Origin: Weissella uvarum
Lineage (GTDB): Bacteria > Bacillota > Bacilli > Lactobacillales > Lactobacillaceae
Direction of reading: 5' to 3'
Assembly: GCF_016908785.1 (NCBI RefSeq)
Contig: NZ_JAFBEO010000001.1
Location: 372,001 to 436,000, forward strand
Length of the DNA stretch: 64,000 nt
The notes under the pieces were generated by a model. The model saw only the letters and a program-made list of their open reading frames with translations. It was not told the origin of the DNA and searched no databases. Positions 52,559 to 60,962 of the stretch are shown here, one piece after another; the first letter of the stretch is position 1, and every line of letters starts with the position of its first letter. The translations under genes were made by a program, and so were the position numbers.

Positions 52559-52880
52559 AAAAATCATTTAATTTACCCCAAGCTGGTTTTTCTGATGTCG
52601 CTGCTTGTGGCTCATCTTCACTGTCATCCAATTCAGTTGGAGCAACTGGTGCCGTTTCAGGGGCTAACACTGTCTCTAACGCTTGATCTAATTTGACTAA
52701 CTCGGCATGGGTCAGTGTAATACCCTTACCCATTTTTTTATGGTCAGGGGACCACGTCCGCAAATCAAACTTTGGTTGATTATCGCCCCACTGCACGAAA
52801 TTCAATTCCAAATTCCAACCACTTTTACTAGTTGAAAGTGTCCCAAATTGTTGCATGATCTCAAATTTCAAATCTGCCAT
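52557..52880 (-). CDS. PC4/YdbC-family single-stranded-nucleic-acid-binding protein
   Basis: 107 aa. Residues 1-65 match the bacterial YdbC type of the PC4 (transcriptional coactivator p15) fold: FEIMQQFGTLSTSKSGWNLELNFVQW and FDLRTWSPDHKKMGKGITLT. An acidic, Ala-rich linker and a short C-terminal AWGKLNDF follow, resembling the acidic tail of single-strand-binding proteins. The ATG at 52880 is chosen (GAGGGG upstream). Co-transcribed with asparaginase (17-base gap). Role probably in DNA or RNA transactions. Confidence 0.82.
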   Translation of the reverse strand: MADLKFEIMQQFGTLSTSKSGWNLELNFVQWGDNQPKFDLRTWSPDHKKMGKGITLTHAELVKLDQALETVLAPETAPVAPTELDDSEDEPQAATSEKPAWGKLNDF

Positions 52881-52897
52881 ATGTTGCCCCTCTTTCA

Positions 52898-53887
52898 TTA
52901 AACAAAGTCTAAATCATGTGCGATTGGCTTTTGCATCATTACCTTAATCGTATCCATATTCTTAGTTTGCGCCAATACCCACATTAATTTGGCAACCACC
53001 GCTTCGGTATTCATATCACCCACTGAAATACCACCAGCTTGGGCAACTTGTTGCCCAACTTCATAAAGATAAATATCTTGCCCTTCTTGAAGAATTTGAG
53101 TTGTGATAATGACTGGAATCCCAGCATCAGTTAAACGCGCAATCCCAGGTACTAGATTACGATTTTCAAAAGGCAGCCCACCATTCCCAAAACTTTCAAT
53201 AATCAATCCATCAATGTGTTCACCTAAGTAATCAATGATTTCTGGTTGTAAACCTGGAAAAGCCTTTAATACAAAGACATTGGTATCTAACTTTAACTCA
53301 CTTGGCATCACTTTATCATTAGGATCCGGTTCAAAAAGATTAAACAATTCACCATCTTGGACTTGGGCGATGTATGGAAAATTCACACTTTCAAAAGCAT
53401 CATAACTTTTAGTTTTAGTTTTAATGGCCCGGGTCCCGGCAATCACCACCCCATTAAACACAACATAGACGCCATTCAACGGCGTTTTAATTGCAAAAGT
53501 TAAAGCATCATTTAAATTGCGTACTGCGTCAGTTTCATCCATCCCCAATGGCACTTGCGAACCAGTCAAAACCACTGGACAATCAATCCCATTCAACAGA
53601 TACGATAGCCCTGCTGCTGTATAACCCATTGTGTCTGTTCCATGCGTAATAATAAAGGCATCATAATCATCTTGATCATTTCGAATCCGGTCAGCTAACG
53701 TTACCCAATCTTCTGGCTGCATATTAGTTGAGTCTTTATTCATGACGCTTTCAGCTGATAATTGTACCTCGGCTGGCACATCAAAATAACTCAATAACAC
53801 ATCATCAGCCATTCCAGGTGCTAACCCGTTCTCAGTTTTATGTGACGCAATTGTTCCACCTGTGGTTAAAACTAATATTTTTTGCAT
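52898..53887 (-). CDS. ansA: Type I L-asparaginase
   Basis: 329 aa. Both catalytic Thr motifs are present: TTGGTIAS (residues 7-14) and ITHGTDTM (near 85-92), with Lys in the later KTKSYDAFESVN region. Cytoplasmic (no signal peptide). It hydrolyses Asn to Asp and ammonia. The ATG at 53887 has GGAGAG 8-9 bases upstream. It stands downstream of two amino-acid permeases but after their terminator. Confidence 0.92.
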   Translation of the reverse strand: MQKILVLTTGGTIASHKTENGLAPGMADDVLLSYFDVPAEVQLSAESVMNKDSTNMQPEDWVTLADRIRNDQDDYDAFIITHGTDTMGYTAAGLSYLLNGIDCPVVLTGSQVPLGMDETDAVRNLNDALTFAIKTPLNGVYVVFNGVVIAGTRAIKTKTKSYDAFESVNFPYIAQVQDGELFNLFEPDPNDKVMPSELKLDTNVFVLKAFPGLQPEIIDYLGEHIDGLIIESFGNGGLPFENRNLVPGIARLTDAGIPVIITTQILQEGQDIYLYEVGQQVAQAGGISVGDMNTEAVVAKLMWVLAQTKNMDTIKVMMQKPIAHDLDFV

Positions 53888-53933
53888 GACCATTCTCTCC
53901 ACATCTTTTTTCGCTAAGCACTATTATCGCACA

Positions 53934-53973
53934 TAAAAAAGAAGTTAGGTATGTCATCCTCCTAACTTCTTTA
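53934..53973 (-). terminator. Terminator of the permease operon
   Basis: AAAGAAGTTAGG pairs with CCTAACTTCTTT across an 11-base loop, T-run on the minus strand. Confidence 0.9.
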
Positions 53974-53988
53974 ATTAAATTAATTCAA

Positions 53989-55422
53989 TTATTCTGACTT
54001 TGTTTTTGTTTTGGAACTATGTTGCATCCCGTAAATAAAGTATACAATCATCCCAATCAATAACCAACCAGCCATTAAGAACAGTGCGTCCTTATTCAAA
54101 GTGAAGAATAAGCCAACCGCTGACAAAGCCGCTAGGGCTGGTATCACTGGATAACCAGGCACCTTATAACCCGTATTGGGAATATCCTTGCGCTTCCGCA
54201 ATACTAGTACACTCAATGAAGCCATCATAAAGGCCACAAGCGTCCCCGCTGAAACCAAATTAGATAAGATATCAATTGGGAAAATAGAACCCAACAAGAT
54301 TCCTGCTACTAACATCAAAATTGTGGCGTTCCGTGGTAATTCATTCTTATCCAATTTTCCAAATTGACGTGGGATTAAACCATCTCGTCCAAAAGCATAT
54401 AGTAACCGTGAACCACCAACCATCAAAGCAATTAAACCAGTAAACATCCCAACAAGGGCGACAACTGAAAGCAAATTAGCCGTAAAGAAATGTCCCGCTT
54501 GGCGCAAAGCCCAAGCTGCTGGTTCTGCATTTCCGGCATACTTTTGATATGGGAACATTCCCGTCAAAACCGCTGCCACGGCCACAAACAAAATTGTAGC
54601 AACTAACAAAGTCCCCATAATCGCCCGTGGCATCGTTTTCTGTGGGTTTTTAACTTCGGCAGAATTCGCTGCAATCGTGTCAAAACCTATATAAGCGAAA
54701 AATACCTGTGACGCACCATGTAAAATTCCAATGCCACCACCAAAATCCGTTCCTGCTTGATGCGCTGGAATAAATGGTACCCAATTATTCACTTGAACCG
54801 CTGTTAAACCAACGACTAAGAAAATCACAATCACAGCAACTTTCAAAACAACCAACCAATTTTCAACAATGGCTGCCGCCTTCATGCCTTTAATCACTAA
54901 TAGACCAACACCTAACAAGGCCAAGGCACCGAACAAGTCAATGACTTGCCCTTTCGCTGGATTAAAAGATCCGGCAATCACGCTAGGAATTTGCACGCCT
55001 AAGCTTTTCACAAAGCCCTGAAAATACGATGACCATGCTGATGACACAAAAGCTAAGGCAATCAAATATTCAGAAAGCACTGCCCAACCAGCAATCCAGC
55101 CCATGAATTCCCCAAAAATCACGTTAGCCCATGAATAGATTGAGCCAGCAAATGGCATTGCTGAAGCTAATTCAGAATATGATAAAGCTGATAAACCAGC
55201 CACTAATGCGGCTAAAATAAATGAAATCACAACCGCTGGACCAGCATAATCAGCTGCAACAATTCCGGGAATGGTAAAAATTCCGGCCCCGACAACAGTT
55301 CCAATCCCCATGGCCATCATATCTTTAAAGCCAAGCACTGGTTTTAAGCCGCCATCCTTGTCAGCATAATCACTGGGATTTTCTTTACGTCCCATTTTCT
55401 GTAAAACGTTCATTTCACTCAT
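53989..55422 (-). CDS. APC-superfamily amino-acid permease (CAT/YfnA-like)
   Basis: 477 aa with 12-14 helices. MGIGTVVGAGIFTIPG in helix 1 is the APC substrate motif; SYSELASAMPFAGSIYSW and HGASQVFFAYIGFDTIAANSAE are typical of the cationic amino-acid transporter branch. The substrate is not certain. It overlaps the upstream permease by 8 bases, so it falls under the same leader attenuator. GGGGG binding site sits inside the end of the upstream gene. Confidence 0.88.
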   Translation of the reverse strand: MSEMNVLQKMGRKENPSDYADKDGGLKPVLGFKDMMAMGIGTVVGAGIFTIPGIVAADYAGPAVVISFILAALVAGLSALSYSELASAMPFAGSIYSWANVIFGEFMGWIAGWAVLSEYLIALAFVSSAWSSYFQGFVKSLGVQIPSVIAGSFNPAKGQVIDLFGALALLGVGLLVIKGMKAAAIVENWLVVLKVAVIVIFLVVGLTAVQVNNWVPFIPAHQAGTDFGGGIGILHGASQVFFAYIGFDTIAANSAEVKNPQKTMPRAIMGTLLVATILFVAVAAVLTGMFPYQKYAGNAEPAAWALRQAGHFFTANLLSVVALVGMFTGLIALMVGGSRLLYAFGRDGLIPRQFGKLDKNELPRNATILMLVAGILLGSIFPIDILSNLVSAGTLVAFMMASLSVLVLRKRKDIPNTGYKVPGYPVIPALAALSAVGLFFTLNKDALFLMAGWLLIGMIVYFIYGMQHSSKTKTKSE

Positions 55423-56755
55423 TTACATCCCCCTTTTTTTGATAATACCAATAAACAGGTAAACCTAATAATACAAACAGAATTGATAACAATGATGACA
55501 CAAAATCATCCATTAAGGAACTCATTAGCACAAATAATGCCCCCGCAATTGCAATAAATGGCACAATTGGATACCCAGGCACCACAAAATTATGCTGCTG
55601 CTCATTTGTGCTCTTTTTGTTATGCTGCTCGCGATAACGTAAAATAAACAATCCAACAAAGACAGCGGTATAAAAAATCCAAATGACGAACACAGCAATA
55701 TTTGAAAGCCAATCAGCTGAAGCCGTAAATTGTAATAAAATACCAGTGACAGTTAAAAATAAAATTGATCCGATTGGCTCATTGAAACGATTCATTTTAG
55801 CTAACCATTTTGGTAAGACACCATGTTCAGCCATCGCAAACGTCATCCGTGGCAAGGCCATTAACTTCCCATTCAACGTTCCCAGAATTGAAATCAGAAT
55901 CGCTAATGTTAACAAGCGCCCGCCAATATTACCAAAGGCCTTTGTAATCACACCAAAAGTAGCATTGTCGCCTAAACGCACAATTTCATTTGCTGGAAGC
56001 GCCCGCATCATGCCATATGAAATCCCGACATATGCCAAAACAACAATCAGAATTCCCCCCACAATCGCACGAGGTAAATTCTTTTGTGGATTCTTTAATT
56101 CACCACCCATATTAGTCAGAGTTGCCCAACCATCATAAGCGAATAAAGTAGCCAAAACAGCCATCCCAAAACCACCAGAAGCCTGGTTTGACGCCGTTGC
56201 CACCGTCTGATGCAAGGCCGAAACATGACCAAAAAACAAACCATAGATGATGACGACCAAAATTGGTAGCAACTTCACGGAAGTCGTCAAAACAGCAAAG
56301 CCGGCCGGAACCCGATTATCAAGCAAGTTAATCGCCGTAATCATCAAAATGACCCCGATTGCCACTGGGATATTCCAGGTTGCGGTTAAACCAAAAAAAT
56401 TATTAAATAAAATAGCAAAATAAGCTGATAATGACGCAACAATTGCTGGCCCATATAGCACCGTCTGGGTCCAACCGGTCAAAAATCCCCAAACTTTTCC
56501 ATATATTTGTTCAATATAAACATATAAACCACCTGTTAATGGAATCTTGGCACCAATTTCTGAAATTGTTAGACCACCCGCTAAGGTAATCACCCCACCG
56601 ACTATCCAAGCCATTAAAGCTGCGGTTGTCCCCCCTGCTGTGGTCAAGACTTGGGCTTGTTTAAAAAAGATACCGGATCCGATTACCGTTCCAACGACAA
56701 GTGAAATTCCGGCCGTAACGCCCATTGAGCGCTGTAAAGTTTCGTCTTTGTGCAT
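55415..56755 (-). CDS. APC-family permease, SteT-like (LAT group)
   Basis: 446 aa, 12 helices. Helix 1 GTVIGSGIFFKQA and helix 2-3 ISEIGAKIPLTGGLYVYIEQIYG match the L-amino-acid exchanger group whose Bacillus member SteT exchanges serine, threonine and aromatic amino acids. First gene of a two-permease operon. Its mRNA begins with a leader peptide rich in Thr, Ser and Phe and a terminator directly before the AAAGGAG binding site, which fits such a substrate range. Start at 56755. Confidence 0.88.
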   Translation of the reverse strand: MHKDETLQRSMGVTAGISLVVGTVIGSGIFFKQAQVLTTAGGTTAALMAWIVGGVITLAGGLTISEIGAKIPLTGGLYVYIEQIYGKVWGFLTGWTQTVLYGPAIVASLSAYFAILFNNFFGLTATWNIPVAIGVILMITAINLLDNRVPAGFAVLTTSVKLLPILVVIIYGLFFGHVSALHQTVATASNQASGGFGMAVLATLFAYDGWATLTNMGGELKNPQKNLPRAIVGGILIVVLAYVGISYGMMRALPANEIVRLGDNATFGVITKAFGNIGGRLLTLAILISILGTLNGKLMALPRMTFAMAEHGVLPKWLAKMNRFNEPIGSILFLTVTGILLQFTASADWLSNIAVFVIWIFYTAVFVGLFILRYREQHNKKSTNEQQHNFVVPGYPIVPFIAIAGALFVLMSSLMDDFVSSLLSILFVLLGLPVYWYYQKKGDVNE

Positions 56756-56780
56756 GCGGCTTTGCGCTCCTTTAGAAAAA

Positions 56781-56837
56781 TAAAAAAACCAACTGATTTA
56801 AAACGGGAAAATGCGCCGTAATCCTAATCAATTGGTT
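56781..56837 (-). terminator. Attenuator terminator before the permease operon
   Basis: AACCAATTGATT (56826-56837) pairs with AATCAGTTGGTT (56787-56798), one G-U pair, followed by T7. It ends 8 bases before the permease ribosome binding site, so it must be read through for expression. Its 5' arm overlaps the antiterminator segment CCTCAAC (56835-56841). Confidence 0.8.
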
Positions 56838-56873
56838 GAGGTATACTATCAATTTTTATCAAGTCAAATATCC

Positions 56874-56945
56874 TCAACGCATCGTAATGACACTTGAGGT
56901 AAAGGTGAATGTATTTACAAAAGCTTGCGATAGCTGCTTATTCAT
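56874..56945 (-). CDS. Leader peptide of the permease attenuator
   Basis: 23-codon ORF (ATG at 56945, TGA at 56874-56876) with GAGGTG 6-7 bases upstream. The product is MNKQLSQAF followed by VNTFTFTSSVITMR: four Thr, three Ser, three Phe, most of them in a row near the end. Inside it ACCTCAA (56894-56900) can pair with TTGAGG around the stop codon (56872-56877). That same segment can instead pair with CCTCAAC (56835-56841). This is the arrangement of thr/his-type translation attenuation: stalling on Thr, Ser or Phe codons frees the antiterminator. Function inferred. Confidence 0.65.
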   Translation of the reverse strand: MNKQLSQAFVNTFTFTSSVITMR

Positions 56946-56987
56946 TGGTAACACCTCATTTACTCGACAAATTTAAGAATGATTCAA

Positions 56988-57016
56988 ATTCTATCATTTA
57001 ACTTTAATATAAACAA
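56988..57016 (-). promoter_or_regulatory. Promoter of the attenuated permease operon
   Basis: TTGTTT (57011-57016), 17 bases, TAGAAT (56988-56993) with an upstream TGA (extended -10), minus strand, about 40 bases before the leader ORF. Confidence 0.55.
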
Positions 57017-57137
57017 GTCAATTCAGATTAAAATTCCCCTTTTTACCGAACTTTTTTATTTTTCACAGATAAATTAATCGCATTTAACGTCCAAAATCCT
57101 TACAATAGGACTATAAAGTAAAAAAGGAGGTGCCCAA

Positions 57138-58055
57138 ATGCAAGCAATTATGCTGAAACAATTTGGCTCAGTCGACCAGCTAGAGCAAAGCGAGGTACCG
57201 ACACCTGAACTCAAACCAAAACAAGTTTTAGTTCAAAACCATGCAGTCGCCCTTGATCCTTATGACGTGAAGTTTGTAGCTGGTCAGATGGGCAAAGCTG
57301 ATAAATTACCACTTATCCCAGGTTCAAGTGTGGTCGGCACCGTGGTTGCTGTTGGTAATAAAGTCACTGATTTTAAGCCTGGCGATCGGGTTGCTGCTAA
57401 TCGCCACCACCAAACCTATGCTGAGTTTGTCCCTGTTGGACAATCGGCCCTAGCCCGCGTTCCTGATACACTTGATGATGCAACGGCTGTCGCCGCTGTA
57501 TTGGGAGCAACCACTGGTTATCAAGCCGTCACACAAGATTTAAATGTCCAAGCAGGTGAAAAGGTCTTCATCCAAGGTGGCACAGGTAGCGTTGGTTTAA
57601 CGGCCGTACAAGCTGCGCTCAATCGTGGCGCCAAAGTTTATGCTTCTGCGAGTTCGGCCCATTTTGCATTTCTCAAACAATTTGGTGATGTCCATCCTAT
57701 TGATTACCATGATGCTTACGAGCTTAATTTGCATGACTTTGATGCCGTCCTAGACCCCTTTGGTGGGCAAAGCGCTTTAAAATCAGCCCAAATTCTAAAA
57801 GTCGGTGCCCGTTTACGTAATTTGAGTGACGATCCTAATTTAGAACAACTTTCAAAGCAATATCAAATTGATGCACAAAGCATGTATCTAGCTGGCAAGG
57901 GACCTTTACTAGCTGATCTACTTCAACAAGTCGTTAATGGTAAAATCACCCTACCAATCGCAAAAAAACAAGCCTTTACCCTAGAGAACTTACGGAATGC
58001 GCACGAAAAACTCAGACATGCGTCTCCACTTGGCAAAATTATTCTGACATTTTAA
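57138..58055 (+). CDS. Zinc-independent medium-chain dehydrogenase/reductase (quinone oxidoreductase-like)
   Basis: 305 aa NAD(P)H-dependent MDR protein. GroES-like N-terminal domain with NHAVALDPYDVKFVAGQ and PGSSVVGTVVAVG, then a Rossmann motif GGTGSVGLTAVQAA near 149. The Zn ligands of alcohol dehydrogenases are absent. Related enzymes reduce quinones or enones. AAAAGGAGG binding site; followed after 18 bases by a PgpA-family gene, so probably co-transcribed. The 120 bases upstream hold only a weak TACAAT -10. Confidence 0.85.
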   Translation: MQAIMLKQFGSVDQLEQSEVPTPELKPKQVLVQNHAVALDPYDVKFVAGQMGKADKLPLIPGSSVVGTVVAVGNKVTDFKPGDRVAANRHHQTYAEFVPVGQSALARVPDTLDDATAVAAVLGATTGYQAVTQDLNVQAGEKVFIQGGTGSVGLTAVQAALNRGAKVYASASSAHFAFLKQFGDVHPIDYHDAYELNLHDFDAVLDPFGGQSALKSAQILKVGARLRNLSDDPNLEQLSKQYQIDAQSMYLAGKGPLLADLLQQVVNGKITLPIAKKQAFTLENLRNAHEKLRHASPLGKIILTF

Positions 58056-58073
58056 AACAAAAGGAGTTTCACA

Positions 58074-58562
58074 ATGGCTAATCCAACCCCTGATTATTAT
58101 GATGATGTTCTGGCTGCCCTTAAGGCCCGTGGTGTCACTTTAGAAACCCTCGCTCCCATGGTGATTGAAGGTCAAAGTGATCATTTTGCTGTCACTCACG
58201 ATGAAGCGATTGACTCGTTAGAGCACGTCTTACACAAAACCGAATCACAAGATGCCATTTTAACTGGCCTGGCCCTCGATGATTTAGCCCAAGCAAAAGC
58301 GCTTCCTGAACCCTTGCAAACTCGCATTGCTGAGGATTCAGGAACATATGGTGTCGATGAACAATTGGTCATGTCCATTCTTGGACTCTATGGTACGATT
58401 TCATGGACCAATTTTGGCTTCCTGGATCGAACTAAACCAGGGATTATCGGTGAATTAAATAACGCACAAAAAAATGGTGGTCGTGTGAATACTTTTATTG
58501 ACGACCTTGTCGCAGCCATTGTTGCAGCTGCAGAAGCGCGACTCGCCCACGAATTAACGTAA
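58074..58562 (+). CDS. PgpA/YutG-family phosphatase-like protein
   Basis: 162 aa. Good match to the Bacillus YutG type of phosphatidylglycerophosphatase A family: LKARGVTLETLAPMV near the start, AILTGLALDDLA, and DSGTYGVDEQLVMSILGLYGTISWTNFGFLD, ending RVNTFIDDLVAAIVAAA. It lacks the membrane helices of E. coli PgpA. An activity on phosphatidylglycerol phosphate is not certain. Ends at a strong terminator. Confidence 0.8.
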   Translation: MANPTPDYYDDVLAALKARGVTLETLAPMVIEGQSDHFAVTHDEAIDSLEHVLHKTESQDAILTGLALDDLAQAKALPEPLQTRIAEDSGTYGVDEQLVMSILGLYGTISWTNFGFLDRTKPGIIGELNNAQKNGGRVNTFIDDLVAAIVAAAEARLAHELT

Positions 58563-58602
58563 AAAAACACGGTTGGTTTATAAAACCAACCGTGTTTTTT
58601 TA
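58561..58602. terminator. Bidirectional terminator
   Basis: AAACACGGTTGGTTTT with AAAACCAACCGTGTTT (about 16 bp), A-run before and T-run after. Shared with the converging NmrA-family gene, whose stop codon touches its edge. Confidence 0.92.
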
Positions 58603-59520
58603 TTGTTTTTCAAGCATTGAAACATGTGTTGCAAGCTCCCCATGTAAAGCTTTAACAAACCGTTGAATAAAATCAGCCATCTTCACTTGACCATCAACTG
58701 TGTTATCAGCCTTTAATGGCGCATAAGCATGCTCCGGATCCATTTGAAAATGAGCCATCTGGATTAAACCATTTGCAATGGCTTCTGGTACATGGTTAGC
58801 TGCCATCCCTGCTCGATTTTGCTCATCTGATAATTGCTCAAATTTTAAATCTGGAATCTGAGCGGCTTCTGCCAAAGCTGGTACAAAATCACGCATTGTA
58901 AAGGTATCACTCACAACATACCTTCCCGTAATGCCAATTGGCGTATTTTCAAGCAGACCAATGACAACCTGGGCGATATCACTGGGGTCGGCAAACTTTT
59001 GCATCGTATCTTCGGGCAAGTTTCCCGTTACCACATGCTTTTTTTGAACACTATCAATTTGATTATATAAATTATTATAAAAACCAGCCGGCCGAACAAA
59101 AGCAATGTTAACATCCGTTAACTCAGACAAAATTTGCTCTAAAACGGCATAAGCATGCAATGCGCCCGCTTCAGGTCCTGCTTGTGCACCAACACTGCTT
59201 AATTGCACCACATTCTTAACTTGAGCCTGCGTTATTGCATCCTTAAAAATCGTAGCTTGTTCTTGCATATCTGTAGCCAAATCAGTACCTTGACTACCTG
59301 AAATCATTAGATAAACAGCATCTTGTTGTTTAAACGCCTGTGCTAGAAAGTCACGGTCGCGCATTGAACCAATCGCCGCTTTTGCTCCCAAAGCTTCAAT
59401 TTGGGCTACCCGATTAGGATTAGACGATACTACCGTCACTAGATGTCCATCATTAACTAACTGTGGAATAACATATTGATTAATATTTCCTGTTGAACCT
59501 AATAAAGTTATTTTCATCAT
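58600..59520 (-). CDS. NmrA-like SDR family NAD(P)-binding protein
   Basis: 306 aa atypical short-chain dehydrogenase. N-terminal LLGSTGNINQYVIPQL is the dinucleotide-binding turn, followed by VVSSNPNR as in NmrA/azoreductase-like proteins. It may reduce quinones or act as a redox sensor. It is divergent from a TetR gene with two operators in the shared 116-base interval, so it is the likely target of that repressor. Confidence 0.82.
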   Translation of the reverse strand: MMKITLLGSTGNINQYVIPQLVNDGHLVTVVSSNPNRVAQIEALGAKAAIGSMRDRDFLAQAFKQQDAVYLMISGSQGTDLATDMQEQATIFKDAITQAQVKNVVQLSSVGAQAGPEAGALHAYAVLEQILSELTDVNIAFVRPAGFYNNLYNQIDSVQKKHVVTGNLPEDTMQKFADPSDIAQVVIGLLENTPIGITGRYVVSDTFTMRDFVPALAEAAQIPDLKFEQLSDEQNRAGMAANHVPEAIANGLIQMAHFQMDPEHAYAPLKADNTVDGQVKMADFIQRFVKALHGELATHVSMLEKQ

Positions 59521-59540
59521 ATTACGCCTGCTTCCTTATA

Positions 59541-59593
59541 AAAGATAGGATTATCTTTAAACAAGCTAAATTATAAGAGATAGTCCTATCTTT
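59541..59593. promoter_or_regulatory. Two operators for the divergent TetR regulator
   Basis: AAAGATAGGATTATCTTT (59541-59558) and AGAGATAGTCCTATCTTT (59576-59593) are near-perfect palindromes. The second, read on the other strand, shares GATAGGAYTATC with the first. Both lie between the NmrA-type gene and the TetR gene. Confidence 0.7.
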
Positions 59594-59601
59594 GTCAACA
59601 A

Positions 59602-59630
59602 TTGCAATGACTCCGGGGTTCACTTATACT
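59602..59630 (+). promoter_or_regulatory. TetR gene promoter (leaderless)
   Basis: TTGCAA (59602-59607), 17 bases, TATACT (59625-59630). The expected start point, 6-8 bases past the -10, coincides with the ATG at 59637. Confidence 0.6.
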
Positions 59631-59636
59631 AAAGGC

Positions 59637-60206
59637 ATGAAAAAGAAAGATGACTCAAAAGCACAAAAAATTTTAGATGCCGCAGCACAAATTATCTTAA
59701 CGCAAGGTGTCACTAATTTATCAACCATTAAAATTGCCAAAAACGTGGGCATCGCCCAATCCAACGTCTATGCCTACTTTGAAAATAAGCAAACATTATT
59801 AACTAACCTATATGAACGAGAATTAAACCGGATTGACCAATTTGATGATTTTGCAAGTGTACTCACTTCTGAACATGCTTTAAACACGCGAATCGAAGCA
59901 TATGTACATGCTGTTTGCCACTATGCCGTCACTAATCCAGATAGTTTAACCCTCATCGAAGCAATTAAATCAATTGATACCATTGAACCATCAGTAGCCG
60001 AGCGTCAAACAAAAATCACGTCACTCCTAAACGAAGGGATTGAACAAGGTTATTTAAAACCCGTCCCAATTAATTTAATGTTAGCAACTGTGTTTCACAT
60101 TGCCCATCAACACGGTCTCAATATTCAAAATCATCAATACACGCGCGACACTTATCCCCTGGAAAAAATTGAAAATATGATTTTAGATGCGATTAAAGTC
60201 GTATAA
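59637..60206 (+). CDS. TetR-family transcriptional regulator
   Basis: 189 aa. N-terminal helix-turn-helix AQKILDAAAQIILTQ...STIKIAKNVGIAQSNVYAYFENKQ (residues about 8-50), variable ligand domain after it. The ATG at 59637 begins the typical MKKK...KILDAA start. The only binding-site-like bases, AAAGG, are 1 base from it and the -10 is 6 bases upstream of that ATG, so the mRNA is probably leaderless. Likely represses itself and the divergent NmrA-type gene through the twin palindromes. Confidence 0.85.
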   Translation: MKKKDDSKAQKILDAAAQIILTQGVTNLSTIKIAKNVGIAQSNVYAYFENKQTLLTNLYERELNRIDQFDDFASVLTSEHALNTRIEAYVHAVCHYAVTNPDSLTLIEAIKSIDTIEPSVAERQTKITSLLNEGIEQGYLKPVPINLMLATVFHIAHQHGLNIQNHQYTRDTYPLEKIENMILDAIKVV

Positions 60207-60216
60207 AAAATGACAA

Positions 60217-60252
60217 TAAAAAACGGGATGATTATCTATCATCCCGTTTTTT
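60217..60252. terminator. Bidirectional terminator
   Basis: AAAACGGGATGAT with ATCATCCCGTTTT around a 5-base loop, A- and T-runs on both sides. Shared by the TetR gene and the converging secreted-protein gene. Confidence 0.92.
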
Positions 60253-60863
60253 TACTGTACTCGTGAAACGTTACCATATGGATCAACATGATAAACGCCC
60301 AATACACCATTAACTTGGCTTGATGAAACATTAACCGTGTAACCCTGTCCATTATCAGCTGGATGGGCACTCAAATTGAAACGATTTGGATCAAAACCTT
60401 GATTGGTCCGAATATAGCCCGCAACCGCTGACGTCGCTTGTCCTTCTGACGTTACATACGTATTTGGATCAGACGTTACCGCACCTTGTGGATTACGGTT
60501 ACCACGATTGTTTGATGTAGCTGCTTGATTTTGTGAACCATTACTTTGTTGTTCTGTTTGGGTTGCTTGTCCTTGACTAGCATTCGTAGCATCACTGCTC
60601 TGACTATCCCCCGTAGCTGATGCATTGTCACTTGAAGCAGACTTTTGAATATTTGATGACTCATCATCCGTTGACGCCTCACTAGTTGTCTCACTTGATT
60701 TTGATTGTGATGACTTTTCATGATGCTTACTATGCTTCACTTGATGACTTGACTCTGTTTTTGAATCTTTATGTTGATCAGAATTACCATACCAAGCGAC
60801 ACCACCGACAACGATGATTGCTGCAACAATAATACCAATCAACCATTTAACAAATTTAGACAT
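60252..60863 (-). CDS. Membrane-anchored Ser-rich extracytoplasmic protein
   Basis: 203 aa from the ATG at 60863 (AAGGGGG upstream). N-terminal helix (about 4-22), then a long low-complexity linker rich in Ser, Thr, Gln, Asn, His and Lys (about 28-125, HSKHHEKSSQSKSSET and similar), and a folded C-terminal domain of about 75 residues (TYVTSEGQATSAVAGYIRTN to YHVDPYGNVSRVQ), resembling a PepSY-like or small cell-wall domain. The linker suggests it crosses the cell wall. Function unknown. Confidence 0.65.
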   Translation of the reverse strand: MSKFVKWLIGIIVAAIIVVGGVAWYGNSDQHKDSKTESSHQVKHSKHHEKSSQSKSSETTSEASTDDESSNIQKSASSDNASATGDSQSSDATNASQGQATQTEQQSNGSQNQAATSNNRGNRNPQGAVTSDPNTYVTSEGQATSAVAGYIRTNQGFDPNRFNLSAHPADNGQGYTVNVSSSQVNGVLGVYHVDPYGNVSRVQ

Positions 60864-60920
60864 ACCATCCCCCTTGTACATAATTGCTAAACTATTTTCA
60901 TCATTATAACTGATTTCCAC

Positions 60921-60952
60921 AAAAAAAGTCCAAACGGCAAACCGTTTGAACT
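60921..60952 (-). terminator. Aquaporin gene terminator
   Basis: AGTTCAAACGG with CCGTTTGGACT around TTTG (one G-U), T7 on the minus strand. Confidence 0.88.
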
Positions 60953-60962
60953 ATTAAAAGCA

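Noticed and set aside
56756-57016. T-box riboswitch upstream of the amino-acid permeases
   Set aside because: There is a leader and a terminator, but no AGGGTGG-type T-box sequence, no specifier loop and no tRNA-acceptor bulge. A coding leader ORF with alternative stems fits better.
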